NCBI RefSeq assembly: GCF_003432065.1 | Contig: NZ_QWDE01000001.1 | Coordinates: 992,001 to 1,056,000 of the forward strand | Reading direction: 5' to 3' | DNA: 64,000 nucleotides | Source: Mucilaginibacter terrenus | Lineage (GTDB): Bacteria; Bacteroidota; Bacteroidia; Sphingobacteriales; Sphingobacteriaceae | In this document: positions 8,143-17,344 of the stretch, piece after piece | Layout of the letters: each line of letters begins with the position of its first letter | Position numbering within the stretch: the first letter of the stretch is position 1 | Position numbers and translations under genes: made by a program | Notes under the pieces: model-generated | The model's input: only the letters and a program-made list of their open reading frames with translations | Database searches by the model: none | What the model was told of the DNA's origin: nothing

Positions 8143-10011
8143 ATGGCTAAGATCTCGATAAACCTGGCAACAGGTTCGCTGCAGAAAGAAGATATAATTG
8201 TGGGCATTGATTTAGGCACCACCAATTCGCTGGTGGCGTTTATTGATCCGGATAAACAGGTGAAGGTTATTAACGATACTGGCAAAGGTGTTTTAGTACC
8301 TTCTGTAGTTCACTTCGGTAGCTCAGGCGACATCACTGTTGGTAACGAAGCCAAAGAGTTTTTGGTAACCGATCCACAGAATACCATTTTTTCAGTAAAA
8401 CGATTATTGGGCCGGTCGTACGCCGACGTTAAGGATTATCAGAGCTTTTTTTCGTACAAAGTTATTGATGATGACAGCGAAAGCCTTGTTAAGATAAAAG
8501 TTGGAGACAGGTTCTACACCCCTATTGAACTGTCGGGACTAATATTGAAAGAACTTAAAGAGCGCGCAGAGCACGCGCTTAAAACACCTGTTAACCGCGC
8601 TGTTATTACTGTACCTGCGTACTTTAACGATTCGCAACGGCAGGCTACGCGCGATGCGGGTAAACTGGCGGGACTGGATGTATTGCGTATTGTGAACGAG
8701 CCTACAGCAGCCAGCCTTGCTTATGGTATTGGGCTTGATCCGGAAGAGACCCGTACGGTAGCCGTTTACGATTTAGGCGGCGGTACTTTTGATGTTTCTA
8801 TTTTACAGATACAGAACGGCATCTTTGAAGTACTTTCTACCAATGGCGACACTTTCCTTGGCGGTGATGATTTCGACCGCGCTATTGCCGATTACTGGAT
8901 AGCACAAAACAACATTGACAAAAACGAGCTGGCCAACAACCGGGAACTTACTCAGCAATTGCGGTTAAAAGCAGAAGAAGCAAAAAAATCATTTACGCAT
9001 CAGAGTATATTTAACGAGCAACTAGGCGATATATGGCTGACCATTGATCGCAACACTTTTGAGCAGCTGATATTACCGAAAGTGCAGCAGACAATTACCA
9101 GCTGCCAAAACGCGTTAAAGGATGCTAAACTTACCGTAGGCGATATTGATGAGGTAATTATGGTAGGCGGCAGTACCCGCACTGCACTGGTTAAAAAAAT
9201 GGTTGCTGAGTTTTTTGGCAGACCTGTACATGATGATGTAAACCCCGACGAGGTGGTTGCATTGGGTGCTGCCATACAGGCCGATGTATTGGCCGGTAAC
9301 CGCAGCGATATACTTTTGCTGGACGTTACACCGCTTTCACTCGGGATAGAAACGATGGGTGGATTGATGGACACTATTATCCCCCGCAACTCTAAGATAC
9401 CGACAAAAGCCGGCAGGCAATACACCACCAGTAAAGATGGCCAGGTGAACATGAAAATTGCCGTTTATCAGGGCGAGCGCGACCTGATTAAAGAAAACCG
9501 TAAGCTGGCAGAATTTGAATTAAAAGGAATTCCGGCGATGCCTGCAGGTTTCCCTAAAGTGGATATTAACTTTATTTTGAATGCTGACGGCATATTAAAA
9601 GTGCAGGCTATAGAGCTGCGCTCTGGCGTTAAGCAGGAAGTAGAAGTACGGCCGGCTTATGGGATTAGCGACGATTTGGTTGAAAAAATGCTGATGGACA
9701 GCATTACCAACGCCCAGGATGATGTTGCGCAACGTATGCTGATAGAGGCGCGTACAGAGGGCGAACAGATGATATATACTGTTGAGCGGTTTATTGAAAA
9801 ACATGGTACGCACCTGTCCGCTGAGGAGATGAGCCACACCCACGAACACCTTATTGCTTTGAAAGTTGCACTTGCTGCAGGCGAAAAGGACTTGATACAC
9901 AGCAAAATTGACGAGGTGAACGAATACACCCGTCCTTTTGCCGAGCGGTTAATGGACGAGGCAATATCTGTAGCAATGAAGGGTAAGAGTGTAGAGGACG
10001 GGCCTGAGTAG
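8143..10011 (+). CDS. hscA: Hsp70-family chaperone, HscA-like
   Basis: The 622-aa protein has the complete Hsp70 nucleotide-binding domain: GIDLGTTNS at about 21-29, [10 protein letters not shown], and GGSTR followed by the [10 protein letters not shown] linker. A substrate-binding domain and helical lid follow. The 20-residue N-terminal extension before the phosphate-1 motif, and PSVVHF after it, resemble HscA (Fe-S cluster assembly chaperone) more than DnaK, which starts almost directly at GIDLGTTNS. No iscU, hscB or ferredoxin gene is adjacent, so the Fe-S role is inferred from sequence alone; a general Hsp70 paralogue remains possible. Confidence 0.75.
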   Translation: MAKISINLATGSLQKEDIIVGIDLGTTNSLVAFIDPDKQVKVINDTGKGVLVPSVVHFGSSGDITVGNEAKEFLVTDPQNTIFSVKRLLGRSYADVKDYQSFFSYKVIDDDSESLVKIKVGDRFYTPIELSGLILKELKERAEHALKTPVNRAVITVPAYFNDSQRQATRDAGKLAGLDVLRIVNEPTAASLAYGIGLDPEETRTVAVYDLGGGTFDVSILQIQNGIFEVLSTNGDTFLGGDDFDRAIADYWIAQNNIDKNELANNRELTQQLRLKAEEAKKSFTHQSIFNEQLGDIWLTIDRNTFEQLILPKVQQTITSCQNALKDAKLTVGDIDEVIMVGGSTRTALVKKMVAEFFGRPVHDDVNPDEVVALGAAIQADVLAGNRSDILLLDVTPLSLGIETMGGLMDTIIPRNSKIPTKAGRQYTTSKDGQVNMKIAVYQGERDLIKENRKLAEFELKGIPAMPAGFPKVDINFILNADGILKVQAIELRSGVKQEVEVRPAYGISDDLVEKMLMDSITNAQDDVAQRMLIEARTEGEQMIYTVERFIEKHGTHLSAEEMSHTHEHLIALKVALAAGEKDLIHSKIDEVNEYTRPFAERLMDEAISVAMKGKSVEDGPE

Positions 10012-10064
10012 TGGATTGCAGCTTTCGGGTCAGCAAAAAAGTGTCCCGATCTGCATGTCAACAG

Positions 10065-10251
10065 TGTCCCAAACTAATTTTAAGTAAGTCGGTTTATTGG
10101 TATTAACATGCTTATAATAAGCGACTTATTTATAGATACCTAAAGTTTTACAACTGTCCCGGGGTGTCCCGCTTAGGTAACTTTAAAACTTGGTTTACAG
10201 ATAGTTAAGCAAAACAGGTGTCCCGGGTGTCCCACTTTAAAAGCGGGACAC
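10065..10251 (+). repeat. Structured intergenic repeat, CCC/GGG variant (element B)
   Basis: This fills most of the gap between the Hsp70 gene and the beta-CASP RNase gene. Blocks in order: TGTCCCA (10065-10071); TAAAGTTTT (10141); TGTCCC and GTGTCCCGC (10155-10172); a 46-nt spacer; TGTCCCGGGTGTCCCAC (10219-10235); and a terminal hairpin of GTGTCCC (10227-10233) with GGGACAC (10245-10251). One more GTGTCCC lies at 10041-10047. The final 111 nt (10141-10251) align without a gap to element C in the opposite orientation. The hairpin ends 28 bases before the next start codon, so it may lie in that gene's leader. Confidence 0.75.
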
Positions 10252-10279
10252 TTTACAATAACTGAGTTTAGAGAAAAGA

Positions 10280-11680
10280 ATGAAACTAACCATACACGGG
10301 GCTGCCCGTCAGGTAACCGGTAGCATGCACTTGCTGCAGATTGGCCAATATAAAATACTGATAGATTGCGGGCTTGATTACGAGCGTGATCATAATATTC
10401 AGTTGAACGAGAACTTTGATTTCCGCCCTGAAGAAATAGATGTGGTGGTGCTTACGCACGCGCATATTGATCACTCCGGCAATCTGCCTACGCTGGTGCG
10501 CATGGGCTTCAACGGACAAATACTTTGTACACCACCCACTGCCGATCTTACAGAATTACTGCTGATGGATTCGGTAAGCATCTTTATGGAGAAGGCAAAT
10601 AAAGGTAAGCACCAACGCCGTAAACACAAACACCACAGCGGCGGTCCACAACCGTTATACCTGCAAAAGCATGTGATGGATACCGTAGAGCGGTTTGTTA
10701 CTATAGGTTATAATAAACCTTTTCGCATTAACGGCGATGTAGAGTTAACTTTTATTCCGGCCGGCCATTTACTTGGTGCTGCAGCAGCAGTGTTTAAAGT
10801 GACAGAGAATGGAGAAGAACGCTCAATAGCTTTCACAGGGGACATTGGCCGCAAGAACTATCCGGTACTGAACGACCCGGAACCTCTACCACCTGTTGAC
10901 TACCTGGTGAGTGAATCTACCTACGGCGGGCGCATGCATACCAAAGGCAAGTCAGTTGAAGAGACACTTGTGGAAACGATTGACAAAGTATGCGTAAAAG
11001 AACAAGGCAGGCTTATTATACCTGCGTTCAGTATTGGCCGTACACAGTCGCTGGTATTTGCTTTAAATAAGATCTTCAGCAGTGGCAAACTACCACCGGT
11101 GAAGGTGTTTGTAGATAGCCCCATGGCAGGGATGGCTACGCAACTGTACCGTAAGCACCACAACTACGTTAACCCAGAAGCGCAAGAGTTCTACAAAAAC
11201 CAGGGTGACGAGTTTGAATTTGACAACCTGACTTACGTAGAGACTTTAAAAGACAGCAGGCAAGTATCTAATTATTACGAGCCTTGCATTATCATATCTT
11301 CAGCAGGGATGCTGGAGGGCGGCCGTATACAGGATCACTTGTTTTATAATATCCAGAACTACTACTGCACTATCCTGTTCATAGGATACTGTGCAAAAGG
11401 CACATTAGGATATCGCTTACTAAGGGGGGATTCCATCGTTCACATAAAAGACCGTGACCTTTCCGTGTACGCCACCATAAAGCAAACCGATGTACTAAGC
11501 GCGCACGGTGATCATGAGGATTTACTGAACAACATTAAGTCACAGGATGCGAAATCTTTGAAGGGTGTCTTCCTGGTTCACGGAGAAGTTGGCAGCATGC
11601 AAGAGCTGGCTGATGAGTTAGAAGCAGATGGTTACAAAGTAACCATACCAGAAAAAGGCGTTACTTATGAATTAGTTTAA
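10280..11680 (+). CDS. Metallo-beta-lactamase-fold beta-CASP ribonuclease
   Basis: The 466-aa protein belongs to the CPSF73/Ysh1-like beta-CASP exo/endonuclease family. The zinc motif HAHIDH is at residues 60-65, with GHLLG and GDIGR following. The beta-CASP portion shows FSIGRTQ, SSAGMLEGGR and SAHGDH, and the protein ends in an RMMBL-type region (VFLVHGE). Such enzymes process or degrade RNA in the cytoplasm and bind two zinc ions. It carries no KH or S1 domain. The structured repeat just upstream could be in its 5-prime leader, though this is only positional. Confidence 0.88.
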   Translation: MKLTIHGAARQVTGSMHLLQIGQYKILIDCGLDYERDHNIQLNENFDFRPEEIDVVVLTHAHIDHSGNLPTLVRMGFNGQILCTPPTADLTELLLMDSVSIFMEKANKGKHQRRKHKHHSGGPQPLYLQKHVMDTVERFVTIGYNKPFRINGDVELTFIPAGHLLGAAAAVFKVTENGEERSIAFTGDIGRKNYPVLNDPEPLPPVDYLVSESTYGGRMHTKGKSVEETLVETIDKVCVKEQGRLIIPAFSIGRTQSLVFALNKIFSSGKLPPVKVFVDSPMAGMATQLYRKHHNYVNPEAQEFYKNQGDEFEFDNLTYVETLKDSRQVSNYYEPCIIISSAGMLEGGRIQDHLFYNIQNYYCTILFIGYCAKGTLGYRLLRGDSIVHIKDRDLSVYATIKQTDVLSAHGDHEDLLNNIKSQDAKSLKGVFLVHGEVGSMQELADELEADGYKVTIPEKGVTYELV

Positions 11681-11704
11681 GTTAATTCAGCAATTAAGAA
11701 TAAG

Positions 11705-11738
11705 CAAAAAGCCCGTTAATGTATCAACGGGCTTTTTG
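11705..11738. terminator. Bidirectional rho-independent terminator
   Basis: A 13-bp perfect stem (CAAAAAGCCCGTT with AACGGGCTTTTTG) encloses an 8-nt loop. It sits between the convergent RNase gene and serA, with T runs in both directions. Confidence 0.88.
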
Positions 11739-11757
11739 TCTGTATAAAGATGTTGCC

Positions 11758-12708
11758 TTATCCTTTAAAATGCTGAATGATCAGGCTGGCAAGCTCCACT
11801 CCTATGCGTTCTTGTGCCTCGTTTGTAGCAGCACCGATGTGGGGCGTAAGAGATATTTTTGGATGAGATAAGATATCATGGCGGGGTGTTGGCTCATTGT
11901 CGAACACGTCTAATGCTGCGAAAGAAACTTTACCGCTGTCTAAAGCAGCAATTAGTTCAGTTTCGTTTATTAGTCCGCCGCGTGAACAATTTACCAGTCC
12001 TACCCCTTTTTTCATGAGGTTGAATTCTTCGGCACCAATCAGAGGTTTATCTACAAAAGGCGTATGCAGAGATATAAAATCTGCATTGGAAATAATTTCC
12101 TCCTTTGAAGCAGTTTTCACCTTCACTTTAGCTACATATCCACCGCCAAGTACAACATCAACCTCTGGGTTAAATGGGAAAAGGTCATAGGCGAGTACTT
12201 CCATACCAATACCGATAGCAATCTTCGCAACTTCACGACCAATACGGCCAAAACCTAAAATACCTATCGTTTTGCCGCGCAGTTCAACACCTTTGGCGTA
12301 AGCTTTCTTCAAGTCATTAAACTTGGTTGCGCCTTCTACAGGCATTTTGCGGTTGCTGTCCTGCAGAAACCTTATACCGGTAAACAGGTGCGCAAAAACT
12401 AGTTCGGCTACGGACAGTGACGAAGAAGCCGGCGTGTTGTAAACACCTATGCCTTTTTCTTTAGCGTAGTCCACATCTATATTATCTACACCTACGCCTC
12501 CACGGCCTATCAGTTTCAGGTTAGGACAAGCGTCAATAAGCGCTTTACGCACCTTTGTCGCGCTGCGTACGGTTATAGCATCGTACTCCTGTAATTTAAC
12601 GGGAAGCTCATCCTGCGGGATGTTGTTGGTTTCAACAAAAAAGCCCGCATCTTCTAACATCTTTTTGCCTATCGGGTCTATGCCGTCATTGGCGAGTATC
12701 TTAATCAT
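11758..12708 (-). CDS. serA: D-3-phosphoglycerate dehydrogenase
   Basis: The 316-aa enzyme oxidises 3-phosphoglycerate to 3-phosphohydroxypyruvate, the first step of serine synthesis. The NAD-binding motif GFGRIG, the catalytic arginine in NCSRGG and the histidine in TPHIGAAT are present. It is the short form: it ends after the second substrate-binding lobe and has no ACT or ASB regulatory domain. Serine feedback through an ACT domain is therefore not expected. It lies 33 bases downstream of serC on the same strand, so the two are probably co-transcribed. Confidence 0.9.
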   Translation of the reverse strand: MIKILANDGIDPIGKKMLEDAGFFVETNNIPQDELPVKLQEYDAITVRSATKVRKALIDACPNLKLIGRGGVGVDNIDVDYAKEKGIGVYNTPASSSLSVAELVFAHLFTGIRFLQDSNRKMPVEGATKFNDLKKAYAKGVELRGKTIGILGFGRIGREVAKIAIGIGMEVLAYDLFPFNPEVDVVLGGGYVAKVKVKTASKEEIISNADFISLHTPFVDKPLIGAEEFNLMKKGVGLVNCSRGGLINETELIAALDSGKVSFAALDVFDNEPTPRHDILSHPKISLTPHIGAATNEAQERIGVELASLIIQHFKG

Positions 12709-12741
12709 AGTTGTTTACTATTCTTATTTAGGGATTAAAGA

Positions 12742-13809
12742 TTATTTATTCTTTTCTGCAAATTCTTGCATAGCATCAATCAACACATAAACACTGGTTA
12801 TTGGCAATGCGTTGTAAATAGACGCCCGAAAACCACCTACACTGCGGTGACCTTTTATACCTACTATGCCCCGCTCATCGCAAAGTTTCAGGAATGGTTT
12901 TTCATGTTCCGGATTCTCAGTAACGAAACAAACGTTCATGTGTGAACGGTCCTCTTTAGCAGCAACCGCTTTGAAGATTGGATTACGGTCTATTTCCTCG
13001 TAAAGTACGCGTGCTTTAGCGTCATTTTCTTTCTCTATTGCAGCTACACCGCCCTTTGCTTTCAACCAATTTAAGGTTAGCATTGACACGTAAATGGCGA
13101 ATACAGGTGGAGTGTTGTACATAGAGCCATTCTCAGCCTGTACCTGGTAGTTGAACATAGCCGGTATCTTACGCCCAGTTTTCCCAAGCAAGCTATCTTT
13201 AACTATTACAAGGGTTACGCCAGCCGGCCCCATGTTCTTTTGAGCGCCTGCATATATCAAACCGAAATCGGCAACATTTACTTTACGACTGAATATATCT
13301 GATGACATATCTGCAACAACAGGCACAGGCGAATCAAAGAAACTATGCATCTGCGTGCCGTAAATTGTGTTATTGGTAGTGATGTGGATGTAAGCCGCAT
13401 CAGCTGGCACGGTAAAATCTTTAGGAATGTAGGTAAAGTTGCTTTCCTTAGAAGTAGCCACAACTTCAACATCACCAAAGAACTTTGCTTCTTTTAATGC
13501 CTTGTTAGCCCAAACACCGGACTCCACGTAGGCTGCTTTGCCGCCTTCCGGCAAAAGGTTATATGGTGCTAATGCAAATTGAGTGCTTGCACCGCCTTGC
13601 AAGAACATCACAGAGTATCCTTCGGGTACTTCATACAGTTCTTTAACAAGCTTAACTGCTTCGTTTAGCACAGATTCAAACTCCGGTGATCGGTGCGATA
13701 TCTCGAGTAATGATAAACCTGTTCCGTTAAAATCTATTACTGCTGCCGCTGCTTGTTTTAAAACTTCATGCGGTAAAATGCCGGGACCGGCACCGAAATT
13801 ATGTTTCAT
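12742..13809 (-). CDS. serC: Phosphoserine aminotransferase
   Basis: The 355-aa PLP enzyme converts phosphohydroxypyruvate and glutamate to phosphoserine and 2-oxoglutarate, the second serine-pathway step. [13 protein letters not shown] is the standard N-terminus, so the ATG at 13809 is chosen over an upstream frame reaching 13842. The lysine that binds PLP is in [12 protein letters not shown]. The C-terminal [11 protein letters not shown] is the usual substrate-contact region. It is followed closely by serA. A phosphoserine phosphatase gene is not in this window. Confidence 0.93.
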   Translation of the reverse strand: MKHNFGAGPGILPHEVLKQAAAAVIDFNGTGLSLLEISHRSPEFESVLNEAVKLVKELYEVPEGYSVMFLQGGASTQFALAPYNLLPEGGKAAYVESGVWANKALKEAKFFGDVEVVATSKESNFTYIPKDFTVPADAAYIHITTNNTIYGTQMHSFFDSPVPVVADMSSDIFSRKVNVADFGLIYAGAQKNMGPAGVTLVIVKDSLLGKTGRKIPAMFNYQVQAENGSMYNTPPVFAIYVSMLTLNWLKAKGGVAAIEKENDAKARVLYEEIDRNPIFKAVAAKEDRSHMNVCFVTENPEHEKPFLKLCDERGIVGIKGHRSVGGFRASIYNALPITSVYVLIDAMQEFAEKNK

Positions 13810-13959
13810 ATTATGGGTTGGTTTGTTTTCCTTTTTTGTCAACTTGATAGGTTGAAGTCCCGAAGTTAGTAATTCCTATAAAGTTCATAGACTTTTTTTG
13901 CTTTTTTATAAACAGCAAACAGGTAACTACAACGAAGTTGCCCTATGATAAGTACCCGA

Positions 13960-14616
13960 TTAAACCTGAGCCTGCTTGAGTGTTGTAATGGCCAACGATG
14001 GGTCCTGAGCTGAAAATACCGAGTTACCAGCAACCAGCACACTTGCACCGGCTGAAAGTAGTGCCTGATAATTAGTGTCATCTACCCCGCCGTCAACTTC
14101 TATTAAGAGGTTTGGGTTAGCAGCTTTAGCAAGCTCCTTCACCTCCGCTAACTTAGTGTAGGTATGTTCGATGAACTTCTGTCCACCAAAGCCAGGATTT
14201 ACGGACATTACCAATATCATGTCTAAATCGGCAATGATGTCTTTTAAGAGTGATACTGGTGTATGAGGATTAATAGCAACGGATGCTTTACATCCTAGTT
14301 CTTTTATCGCCTGAACTGTCCTGTGCAGGTGCGGGCAAGCTTCATAATGCACAGTAATGCTGTAAGCTCCCGCTTCCGCAAACTGCTTTAAATACCTGTC
14401 CGGATCAACAATCATGAGGTGAACATCCAGCGGTTTTGTAGCATGCTTTTTAATAGCTTTTACTACCGGAAAACCGAAAGATATATTCGGCACGAACATG
14501 CCATCCATAATATCAACATGAAACCAATCTGCCTTACTGTTATTTACAAGTTCAATATCGCGTTGCAAGTTGGCAAAATCGGCTGCTAAAACTGAGGGTG
14601 CTACCAAATGACTCAT
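13960..14616 (-). CDS. rpe: Ribulose-phosphate 3-epimerase
   Basis: The 218-aa TIM-barrel enzyme interconverts ribulose 5-phosphate and xylulose 5-phosphate. Metal and catalytic residues lie in familiar strings: APSVLAADF, WFHVDIMDG, DVHLM, SVNPGFGGQ and EVDGGV. Length fits the family. It is on the same strand as serC, 150 bases upstream of it. Its end overlaps no other gene. Confidence 0.93.
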   Translation of the reverse strand: MSHLVAPSVLAADFANLQRDIELVNNSKADWFHVDIMDGMFVPNISFGFPVVKAIKKHATKPLDVHLMIVDPDRYLKQFAEAGAYSITVHYEACPHLHRTVQAIKELGCKASVAINPHTPVSLLKDIIADLDMILVMSVNPGFGGQKFIEHTYTKLAEVKELAKAANPNLLIEVDGGVDDTNYQALLSAGASVLVAGNSVFSAQDPSLAITTLKQAQV

Positions 14617-14683
14617 GTGGTAAAGGTAGCAGGTTGCCGGTATTTTAGCTAGTCAAAATTTTAATAATGCAAACTTAACTGAC

Positions 14684-15340
14684 TTAAACCACCATCTCCG
14701 GAACATTCCCTTCAATTAACAACCGCCCGGCAGTAGCATTCTTTATCTCGTCGACGCTAATGCCCGGCGCACGTTCGATCAGCTTAAAACCACCTTCAGG
14801 TAAAACGTCCAGCACCGCCAATTCAGTCACGATCTTTTTAACGCATTTCACCCCGGTAAGCGGCAGCGTACAGTTCGGCAGCAATTTGGACTCACCAGCT
14901 TTGTTAATGTGCTGCATAGCAACAATGATGTTCTCTGCCGATGCTACCAGGTCCATTGCACCGCCCATACCTTTCACCATTTTACCGGGTATTTTCCAAT
15001 TGGCAATATCACCATTCTCGGATACCTCCATAGCGCCAAGTATGGTTAAGTTCACCTTATGCGCCCTTATCATCCCAAAACTCATTGCTGAATCAAACAC
15101 CGCGGAGCCCGGCAGCATAGTGATAGTTTGTTTACCGGCGTTGATAACATCCGCGTCTTCTTCACCCTCAAACGGGAATGGCCCCATTCCGAGCAAGCCG
15201 TTTTCAGACTGCAGCACCACATCCATTGTATCTGGAATGTAATTAGCTACAAGTGTGGGTATACCAATACCCAGGTTAACATAGTAACCATCTTTTATCT
15301 CCCGCGCTATGCGTTTTGCTATTCCTGTTTTGTCTAACAT
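14684..15340 (-). CDS. scoB: 3-oxoacid CoA-transferase, subunit B
   Basis: The 218-aa subunit carries the catalytic glutamate in SENGLLGMGPF, which forms the enzyme-CoA thioester. GIGIPTLVANY near the N-terminus and LTLP-type loops complete the family signature. With subunit A, it moves CoA from succinyl-CoA to acetoacetate or another 3-oxoacid in ketone-body or branched-chain catabolism. It follows subunit A by six bases, so the two are one operon. Confidence 0.9.
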   Translation of the reverse strand: MLDKTGIAKRIAREIKDGYYVNLGIGIPTLVANYIPDTMDVVLQSENGLLGMGPFPFEGEEDADVINAGKQTITMLPGSAVFDSAMSFGMIRAHKVNLTILGAMEVSENGDIANWKIPGKMVKGMGGAMDLVASAENIIVAMQHINKAGESKLLPNCTLPLTGVKCVKKIVTELAVLDVLPEGGFKLIERAPGISVDEIKNATAGRLLIEGNVPEMVV

Positions 15341-15346
15341 GATGCC

Positions 15347-16051
15347 TTACCGGTTGTCTCGTTTCCTTACGGTTCTTTGCTCTATTCTCTTCTCGTAATT
15401 TTCTCCCTGAAAAATGCGGTGAACGTATATGCCGGGTGTATGCACATGGTCCGGGTCCAGTTCACCCGGCTCTACCAACTCTTCTACTTCAGCAATGGTA
15501 ATTTTGCCTCCCATAGCCATAACGGGGTTAAAATTCCGCGCGGTAGACCTGTATACAAGGTTGCCTAACCTGTCCCCTTTCCAGGCTTTTACAATAGCAA
15601 AGTCGGCATCAAAGGCCAGCTCCATCAGGTAATCCTTACCGTTAAAGTTGCGCACCTCTTTGCCTTCGGCTACTTCGGTACCTATGCCGGCAGGAGTAAA
15701 TATAGCCGGCATGCCGTATCCTGCTGCCATACACCGCGTTGCCAGTGTTCCCTGCGGGATAAGTTCTACCTCAAGTTCTCCGCTCAGTAATTGACGTTCA
15801 AACTCAGCATTCTCGCCCACGTATGATGATATCATCTTTTTCACCTGATGTCTGTGCAATAAAAGCCCTATGCCGAAATCATCCACACCTGCATTGTTGG
15901 AGATGCAGGTAAGGTCCTTCACTCCTTTTTTTACCAGCGCCAGAATACATTTTTCGGGAAGGCCGCACATACCGAAGCCGCCTAGCATTAGGGTCATGCC
16001 ATCCTGTATGTCGCGGATGGCCTCGTCGGCGCCGCTTACAACTTTGTTCAT
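15347..16051 (-). CDS. scoA: 3-oxoacid CoA-transferase, subunit A
   Basis: The ATG at 16051 gives 234 aa starting [19 protein letters not shown], as expected for the family; the longer frame to 16114 has no support. The CoA-binding glycine-rich loop [13 protein letters not shown] and CISNNAG motif are present. It partners with the downstream B subunit. The exact 3-oxoacid cannot be read from sequence; succinyl-CoA:3-ketoacid transferase is the usual assignment. Confidence 0.9.
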   Translation of the reverse strand: MNKVVSGADEAIRDIQDGMTLMLGGFGMCGLPEKCILALVKKGVKDLTCISNNAGVDDFGIGLLLHRHQVKKMISSYVGENAEFERQLLSGELEVELIPQGTLATRCMAAGYGMPAIFTPAGIGTEVAEGKEVRNFNGKDYLMELAFDADFAIVKAWKGDRLGNLVYRSTARNFNPVMAMGGKITIAEVEELVEPGELDPDHVHTPGIYVHRIFQGENYEKRIEQRTVRKRDNR

Positions 16052-16204
16052 GTTAGTAGTGTATAATTGGTAAGGCGAAAGTAGGGATTTTAGTTCATAG
16101 ATAATCGTTTTCAAGTAGATAGCGCCGGCTAATACGAGCCATTACCTTCCAACCAACACTGGCACGCATCTTGTCTTATATGGGTACATCAATCTATAAT
16201 TACC

Positions 16205-16753
16205 ATGGCTCTTAACGAAGAAAACACCCAACCCAACGCATACCGTGTAGAAGACGATGATGCTATAGAAGAAAAAGACCTGCGCCGCACTTACTTGTTT
16301 GGCAAGGGCGACGACGAACTGAGCGGCGACGAGCCAAACCTTGAAGGTAAGGGCTACGGCGGCCAGTCCTTTGGAGAAAATGTTGGCACACCGGCGGGCG
16401 ACGATAAAAACAATCCGTCACAAAATGCGGGTTATAGCAACGAATACTTCCGCCGGACAGAACCGCTGGAGGAACACCCGGAGCACAATAACTTTAAAGA
16501 CCCTAACCAACTGGGCCAGCCTAATTACGCGCAGGCAGCCGATGGCGCAAATGCAGGACAGTCGGATAGTGAGGACAATGCTCCGCAACGGGAGCAGGAT
16601 GCTCAACCATCTGAAGATAGCCAGCAGGACGCTAACGTAAGTTATGAAGAAGGTACTGCAGACAACGACGGAAACCGCAGTGCTCCGTCCGAGGATGATA
16701 ACAACATTCCGGGATACAATGAATTACCCGACCAGCAAAAAGTTGGTGAATAA
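16205..16753 (+). CDS. Acidic, low-complexity hypothetical protein
   Basis: The 182-aa protein is rich in Asp, Glu, Asn, Gln, Gly and Pro and has almost no hydrophobic core. It is predicted to be disordered along its whole length. No signal peptide or cysteine is present. The N-terminal third contains a somewhat ordered stretch (DLRRTYLFGKGDDEL). Codon use looks normal for the window and a strong terminator follows, so I consider it a real gene. Function is unknown; similar hydrophilic proteins are sometimes stress-related, but nothing here shows that. Confidence 0.6.
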   Translation: MALNEENTQPNAYRVEDDDAIEEKDLRRTYLFGKGDDELSGDEPNLEGKGYGGQSFGENVGTPAGDDKNNPSQNAGYSNEYFRRTEPLEEHPEHNNFKDPNQLGQPNYAQAADGANAGQSDSEDNAPQREQDAQPSEDSQQDANVSYEEGTADNDGNRSAPSEDDNNIPGYNELPDQQKVGE

Positions 16754-16789
16754 CAAAAAGGCCGGAGTTTTTACCTTGGCCTTTTTGTT
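16752..16789 (+). terminator. Rho-independent terminator
   Basis: AACAAAAAGGCC (16752-16763) pairs with GGCCTTTTTGTT (16778-16789). It starts directly at the stop codon of the acidic protein gene and ends in a T run. Confidence 0.85.
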
Positions 16790-16805
16790 TGTTTGATCGC
16801 TCGAA

Positions 16806-16991
16806 GTGTCCCGCTTAGAAAGTGGGACACCCGGGACAGCTGAAATACTCAACTAACTAACAATCAATTTATTAGCACATTGATGCGGGACACCCCGGGA
16901 CAGTACAAAAACTTTAACTAAATTAACCTATCAAATTGAAATACATTTGATTATCTCTTTTTAACAGCTTCGTTCTAAAATCGGTGGGACA
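16806..16991 (-). repeat. Structured intergenic repeat, CCC/GGG variant (element C)
   Basis: Read on the minus strand from 16991, the blocks are TGTCCCA (16991-16985), TAAAGTTTT (from 16916), TGTCCCGGGGTGTCCCGC (16902-16885), a 46-nt spacer, TGTCCCGGGTGTCCCAC (from 16838), and GGGACAC closing the hairpin at 16812-16806. Its final 111 nt (16806-16916) match element B block for block with no length change. The first 18 nt of the GC-rich core are identical and the final 33 nt differ at two hairpin-loop positions. It lies in a 591-base gene-free gap. Confidence 0.75.
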
Positions 16992-17032
16992 TCTCAATAA
17001 ATTAAGCTAGTTACTTTGTATTGGTAAATCGG

Positions 17033-17077
17033 AAACCGCTTTAAACCGCATAAAAACGGCATTTAAAGCGGTTTTTT
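17033..17077 (+). terminator. Orphan terminator-like hairpin
   Basis: AAACCGCTTTAAA (17033-17045) pairs perfectly with TTTAAAGCGGTTT (17062-17074), with an inner CCG/CGG pair, and is followed by a T run. The nearest plus-strand gene ends 280 bases upstream and already has its own terminator. It therefore ends either readthrough or an unrecognised short RNA. Confidence 0.5.
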
Positions 17078-17344
17078 AATCCGATAAACTGCCACAAAAC
17101 AGTATAGCCGATATCTAAAAGTGTTAGTTAAGTCGAAAGTGAGATGGTGAAAAAAACGTCTTTTTATAGCTTGCAGGTACACTTGGGTGTACAGATGCAT
17201 GTACAATAGCATACAATTTGGACGTACATACGATTACCGATAGATGTAAATTATAGCTTTCAAAAGCGTTTTTTACATCTGAAACATACCTATTAAAACA
17301 TATAACCAAGGCAGTTTTATAGCGGAATTACAACAACGAGTCGT
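17078..17344. other. Gene-free stretch with small inverted repeats
   Basis: No convincing gene is present. GTACAC (17177-17182) and GTGTAC (17187-17192) form an inverted repeat, followed by further TGTAC words at 17200 and 17224. A larger hairpin pairs AGATGTAAA (17242-17250) with TTTACATCT (17272-17280) around an inner GCTT/AAGC stem. Their roles are unknown. Confidence 0.3.

Noticed and set aside
9000..9452. A 150-codon minus-strand frame inside the Hsp70 gene
   Set aside because: The Hsp70 gene is intact and conserved across this stretch, so the opposite frame is a by-product.
13866..14081. Minus-strand frame of 71 codons near the end of rpe
   Set aside because: It overlaps rpe in another frame of the same strand and has biased, unlikely composition; it is a shadow.
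17124..17309. A 61-codon open frame on the minus strand
   Set aside because: Its product lacks a plausible fold or signal, overlaps inverted repeats, and has no supporting start context.
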